The notes below the pieces were generated by a model. It made no database searches and was not told where the DNA came from. It was given only the letters and a program-made list of their open reading frames with translations. The position numbers and the translations under genes are program-made. DNA of 64,000 bases from Persicaria tinctoria (Eukaryota > Streptophyta > Magnoliopsida > Caryophyllales > Polygonaceae): contig JBANSL010000013.1 in NCBI GenBank assembly GCA_037127255.1, forward strand, positions 11,056,688-11,120,687, read 5' to 3'. Within the stretch, counting starts at the first letter, position 1. Each line of letters begins with the position of its first letter. Shown piece after piece: positions 58,748-64,000 of this stretch.

Positions 58748-61700
58748 CTACATGCTCTTTGAGGAACCGTTGTCCTTTCTTTGTCCACCAAGAATACGTG
58801 AAATCTGCAGACCTCTGCTGAATGCTTGATTGAACAACATTCTTGTTTGGAACTCTGAGACGAAAGGGAACCAGGCAAGTAACGCGATTGGGGTGAAGAG
58901 GAACAATCCAATCATATAATCATAATGACGAGCAATTCTTTTAACCAAACGCCAAAAGCTATGATATTTGATCAGCCATCCCCTGAGAGCTTGACAAATC
59001 TGCCATGGCCACAGTTGCTGATCACAAGTTGGTTTATCACAGGAAACAAAAGCAAAGCTTGAGAAGTCTAGAATGCAATCACGTACCAGAAGCAATCCCC
59101 ATCCAGTTGGCGCTGATCCAATAATGCATATGAAGACGTCTCGCAATGTTAAATGAGGGACGGCGAGTAAAGTAATCAAAACAGCCAGAAACGCCAGGAA
59201 CATCACTGCCTTGATTAACCTAAACACCAGCTGAAAGCCTGCACTGAACCATCTCCTCCCCAACACAGATAGAACCTGCAGCAAACGGTCAAGTATTTTT
59301 CTGAACAAAATTGGCTAGCTAGTATCAGCCATACTAAATGTATGTACATTTATGTACTAATTTACCTGTGTTAAGAGAATTGCAAAGAGTATTAGAAGCC
59401 AAGAAGCACCATATACCTACACATGAGACGTCAAACTGTAAGAATGTCCTTACGACATTACAAGTACTATGCAAGATTAAAAAGAACAACCGGATGCAAA
59501 GCATATACCAGTAAGCTTTTGCTGTGCTTTGTTATGCTAAGGTGATAGACAAGCCCATACTGATAGATGAAGAAACGAAGGGACAACAATATTTCCAAGA
59601 TGATGCCAACTTTGCCAGAGTATTGAAGATGCTCATGCTCCTTTACCCACCAAGACTCCCAACTCTTTTCAGGAGGCACTCCAATTCCGCCTTGATTAAA
59701 GATCCACTTGCTCCAATCCTTCCAATCATCAATGAACTTTTGCCACTCAAAAGCCGATGGATTGAAAAGAAAGGGAGCAAATAGCCATGTCCAAACCATA
59801 AACCACATAGATACCATGATAAAGATATATGCAGCAGTGGCGTGTGTGTGCCCAAGCAAATGGTACACAACCAGCAAGAGCATTATCTCAAGTCCTTTGA
59901 CAAAGTGGCTTCGAGAGTAGAGCCTGTAATTCTCAACAAACTTAGCATGAAAGACCACAAACCCACGGCCTGTGGCTCTATAGCGTGCACCACCATGGAG
60001 CAATGTCCTGCCAAAGTAGTGGGTCTTCGTTCCAAGAGAAAAGGTGAAAAATACCGGGGCTAATTGCAATTGCATGATGGAAAACTCAAACGCTGCTAGA
60101 CGGAAACCTCTTTCCAGACATATTTCCATAAACATAGGCAAGGCCATCAGAAGTCCAATCTGAATAAATGACTGGGAAGCAAGAGCTACTTGGAGAGACT
60201 TGTTGTTCCTATAAGCACGTTGATTGCTTAACGCTTCCTCAAATCCACTCAGAACAAGATAAAGACGACCGTACAAAAACATATAAACTGTAAGCACAGT
60301 AAGCTGGCAGGGAGAACACAAACATTAATCAGACTCGTGGAAATGTTTCAAAAAGATCACTTAAAGCTTTACCACTGACAAAAAAGAAAAGCAAGCATTG
60401 AATACCATGGTACTAAAATAGAAACCGGCAGTAGTGAAATAACATGATAGCATCCGGAAGAAATCAAACCGATGGCCTAGCCTATACATGTCTCGGCTTA
60501 TCATCTGTTCCCCATTTCCATTGGATACTTTTGCCTCAAACATTGAAATCTGGTTAAGGCCCACGTCTCTTCCTTTGCCAACCTGAATATATTCATGGTG
60601 AGTTACGCTACCTTCACGAAGTGTAGAGTTGAAACCTGTCACACATAAGGGAGTCACAGGGATAAGGCAAGGTGATAAGATTGATGCCAATTGAACACAA
60701 ATGAAGGTTTTTTGAAGTAGTGCTGATGCCTGCAAAAATGTCCTCGCTTAGATTGATAACCTTTGAAGCTTTGCTGACACCTCCTCTACTAAGATGAAAT
60801 AGTCTATCAAAGACATCTGGATGGCCGTAGTGGAAGCGAACCCTGGTAATAAAAGAAATGCACTTTCATAAAATATTCATGGTGAGTTAGCTTGTCTTTA
60901 ATGACAAATCTGAAAGCAAAAAACATCGCTTGTTGAACATTTTCAATACATTCTGACCTCCAACCTTGAAAGGGTAATGGTATTTTTTGGAAATCATGTG
61001 GCTTGGCTAAATACAGAGTACTAAATTAACATAATAGAAATTCAGGCAAAACTAAAATGTAAGAGCCACTTGTGACTGTTGACAAGGTTAAGCCTTACCT
61101 CAAAGGGTTAGCTAATACTCTTTGCCCAATTGTTACAAAGCTACTCTCCTGGCTTGACATGAACGATGCAAGAGAGGAAACACTGCATGAAATAATATGT
61201 TTGATATAAACATAAAAGAGTTTAGGCCTTGTACCCATCAATCGCATATACAAGTTTCCATTTCCACACTTGTGATATAGCATAGGTGTTACATACACAC
61301 CTTCCCGTAAAAATATGTTCCCTGAGTCCAAGGATAGTGGGATATCTCACACCATCTTGCTTCCTGGTAAACTCTTGAAGTAAATTTCTCATTTTAAAGG
61401 CTTCTTCCATGTAATTTTCCTACAAGGATCCATCATTGTAAGTATTTATCAACAAGAAACTAATGTCAACACAGCAGTTCTAACACATTACAGAAGACCA
61501 GAAAGTTTGACATTGATAAAATTTCCATTTATGTTTCAAAATGTGCAAAATTACTTCGGAACTGATCCATATAACATTTCACGAGTTGTTGAATATTACC
61601 GAGTAAATTTCGAAGAGGAAAAAACTAAATTTTGCAGGTAGTTTGCAAAAAACATTTTATCCTAGAAGAGGAACTTCCAGAAATTTTTGTCAGAAATACT

Positions 61701-63908
61701 AGGGCTCATAAGCTAAGATTTGAAACTCATCTAAAAAATTTATCCCAAAATTTATAAACTTGTTGACTGATACCTGATTCATATCGATTGTTTGTAGAGC
61801 CTCCCCCCGTGTAAAAATTATAGCATGGTTTTGATTTTCAGGTTTGCCTTCACCTAGTATAGAAGGCCCAGGAAGCTTTATGCGATAAATGACCTGTAAG
61901 AAGCCTCCATTTCAATACTTAGAAATTCAAACAGTTTAAGTTATCAATAATGTAGTACATGTTACATGTAATCTCAATTCTCAAGAGGATAGTTCTCTCC
62001 ATTCCGGGTCAAAAATTTTCTTGCCACTACTTTTGCTCAGCATTCAGTTTTGATGTAGGGCCCATTTGACATGAGATTAAGGAAAGGGAAAGGGAAAGGG
62101 AAAGGAAGCAAATTGTGCATGGAATAAGTCTATTATAGAGAAGTTTTGTGACTCTAGAGGAGAGAAGAATGATCTTTTTTTTTTTATGAGGTTAGAGGAG
62201 AAAAGGGGATCTGGTTACTCCATGCTCATGATCATTGAAATGGAGGAAATGAAGTAAATTTTCTAACAAAGAAGGGGGGTAATGGTTAGAATTTCTTTCA
62301 ATGAATCTGGACTACATCCATTCCTTTCCCCTTATCTTTTCCTAATCTTGTACCAAATGGGCCCTTAGATAGAAGAAATCTTCCAGAGTTTAATGGAAAA
62401 GGATTTAAAAAAGACAAGGCATATTCCATCAGAAAACTGCAATCCATAATTTCACAGTCCCACAAATAGGACAACTAAACTACTATATCCTAGAGTAAAT
62501 GCATTAAAATCTTGCTGGTAAGAATTCTTTGATTTCTGCCTAGCCAAATGCTGTGATATATAGTAAATTTCATTCCCTACTAATCTCTGGCAGAATATAA
62601 GGAACTTGAAATTGCTCTATGAGACAGGAGCTGGACTTGCCAAACCCTCTCCGATCACAACAGATACGCAGATGGTATGTACAGACATACGGTGAAGTGA
62701 CATTTTTTTAAAAGGCTTGAGTAGCTACGTGATTATCTTGATGCATCTTTTTACCCTGTAACATGTATCCTTCGGTAAAATATTTGTTCTCTGCTAGACT
62801 AGTTAGAGTTGAGATTTCCATTCTCCAGTTCTCTCTCTGTTTTTCTTTCATTACCCAAACAACCTTAATTAAACTCAGTATCCACAGCTCTGACCTGATC
62901 TAGTTTTTGAATCGGCTCAGAAGGATCCATAGAACTAGATAAAGGAGCCTTCACAAGCGCTGAATAATAGACCTTCTCATTTGTTCTTTTGGATTTATCT
63001 TTACTAGGTTCTTCAACTTCATCTATATAAGCTACACGCAGAGAAGGATATCTGAAACAAAGAATAGGAGAAGAATCAATTGTAAGATACCGAAAATTGG
63101 TGAAACATTGAAAAGGTGAAGATCTTAGTGTGAAAGCAATACTTTATCATAAGTTTCAAAATGTCCTTGGCACGAGGATCACCAGCTCGTTTTTGTATTC
63201 CATAAAACTGACATGACACTACATAAGTAAACTTTAGATCAGAAACTGCCTGGCATTGTGCCCAAAGTGACCTTGCATGCTCATCTTTGTTTTGTTCAGC
63301 AGCCTTGTAGCCTTTCATCAGATCTGAGAAAAAAATGGGCAAGGATTTAGGAATTCAAAGTATGCAGTCAGGTACACAAACAGATTATCCATAAGCAAAG
63401 TTTCACAAACCTTCATCTTTTGCCATGTCAAGGAATGCTTGAAGCTCCAAAGCTTTACGATAGTACATCATGCCTCGCACTTGTTTCCATTACAGAAAAG
63501 CATATCACGATTTAAGTGGCAAAATTGAACATTGACCTCCAAGGTTATCATATACAATTTACCTGTTCTCGTCAATGTCTGGCCTCTATATGACGCCCAC
63601 AGACGAAGCTCTTCCTCAAGCTCTTCGTTCCCTTTAAGTTCTTCTTCGCTGTTGCATCGAACTCGTTCAAGAAAGTTAGTCCATTCATCTGCATATTTTG
63701 ATTGGGTATCCTGGTTAATATAAGTTGACTAAAATATAAAGTTAAGTATGCAAAATTATTACAAAAATAAGGCGGGCACTACAAATCTAATCACGTACCT
63801 GGAAAGATCTTTTGCAAATAGAATAGGATAGAAACTCCATCTTCATTGTGCTTCTCTAGGTGGTTCATGGAGAACAAGACATCTTCATTATAGTAAGGAG
63901 TCAAAACA
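58748..63908 (-). CDS. CALS: callose (1,3-beta-glucan) synthase, C-terminal part, cut by window edge
   Basis: Fourteen exons on the minus strand: 63908-63799, 63688-63563, 63479-63411, 63323-63143, 63051-62895, 61893-61774, 61419-61301, 61182-61099, 60842-60730, 60635-60406, 60303-59509, 59416-59366, 59275-59087, 58999-58748. They give 864 residues in frame. Full family members are about 1900-2000 aa, so the N-terminal half lies past 64000. GT48 glucan-synthase motifs are clear: [101 protein letters not shown]. Then comes a multi-span membrane region ending [20 protein letters not shown] and [14 protein letters not shown]. The enzyme uses UDP-glucose at the plasma membrane or cell plate to make callose. 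Intron richness and [15 protein letters not shown] suggest the multi-intron group, not the GSL1/GSL5 type. The exact paralogue is not assigned. The 60729-60636 intron begins GC instead of GT. Confidence 0.94.
62058..62364. mobile_element. MITE inside a callose synthase intron
   Basis: Ends GGGCCCATTTGACATG and the inverse of GTACCAAATGGGCCC, with related subterminal AAGGAAAGGGAAAGG and CTTTCCCCTTATC on opposite strands. It lies in the 1-kb intron 61894-62894. Flanks GTA and TTA do not give a clean 3-bp duplication. Tourist-like by terminus style. Confidence 0.6.
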
Positions 63909-64000
63909 CTACAAGAAGTCGAGATTCCTTTGTCAGAGAAGTTTCAGTCTCCAAGTTTCTAGACATCAGATTGAGTCACCAACTACGAAACTGGCATGCC

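Noticed and set aside
63900..64000. Further callose synthase exon at the window edge
   Set aside because: The stretch upstream of 63908 does not encode the expected family sequence in the required phase. It reads as intron, and the next exon lies beyond 64000.

Overview
This is a plant nuclear genomic window, most likely from a flowering plant and probably a eudicot. It is AT-rich, its genes carry GT-AG introns, and it is packed with plant transposon types. The species cannot be named from the sequence alone. Four protein-coding genes are recognisable: (1) minus strand 2350-6298, an uncharacterised plant protein resembling Arabidopsis At4g26450; (2) plus strand 22531-24952, the floral-meristem transcription factor FLORICAULA/LEAFY, complete in three exons (462 aa); (3) plus strand 47543-51982, a VIM/ORTHRUS-type PHD-RING-SRA-RING E3 ubiquitin ligase, nine exons (725 aa); (4) minus strand 58748 to past the window edge, the C-terminal 864 residues of a callose (1,3-beta-glucan) synthase in 14 exons. 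The genes have unrelated jobs (meristem identity, CG-methylation maintenance, callose synthesis). They look like ordinary neighbours, not a co-regulated set.

Layout. 1-2.3 kb holds nested Tourist-like MITEs and intergenic DNA. 2.35-6.75 kb is the At4g26450-like gene, whose longest intron carries a near-perfect 36-bp-arm hairpin. 7.0-18.5 kb is transposon-on-transposon: a hAT MITE, a nested MITE pair, a LINE split by a solo LTR, a 2.7-kb hAT element with a nested long-TIR element, and three PIF/Harbinger-like elements, two of them nested. Around 18.6 kb lies what looks like the orphan 5' end of a ribosomal-protein-type gene. 20.8-21.6 kb is a Tip100-type hAT element about 0.9 kb upstream of LEAFY.

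25.1-43.05 kb is the most informative stretch. A short DNA segment beginning about 160 bp after the LEAFY stop codon is present twice in tandem (unit A 25116-34028, unit B 34033-43050). Each unit has been inflated to about 9 kb by different insertions. Unit A has a TRIM-like miniature LTR retrotransposon, a 5.9-kb non-autonomous (LARD-like) LTR retrotransposon and a 1.1-kb LTR-like insertion. Unit B has a 5'-truncated LINE and a full-length 7.4-kb LINE. Each copy supplies empty or pre-insertion sites for the other, so the duplication predates all five insertions.

43-47 kb has a hairpin remnant, a 1-kb foldback element and a 207-bp tandem duplication. 52.7-58.4 kb has two further truncated LINEs, a hAT-type element with tRNA-like A and B boxes, and a possible CACTA terminus.

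Exon borders were placed by eye from reading frame, GT/AG signals and family knowledge, with no transcript evidence. Transposon borders with perfect target-site duplications are firm; others are marked as approximate.
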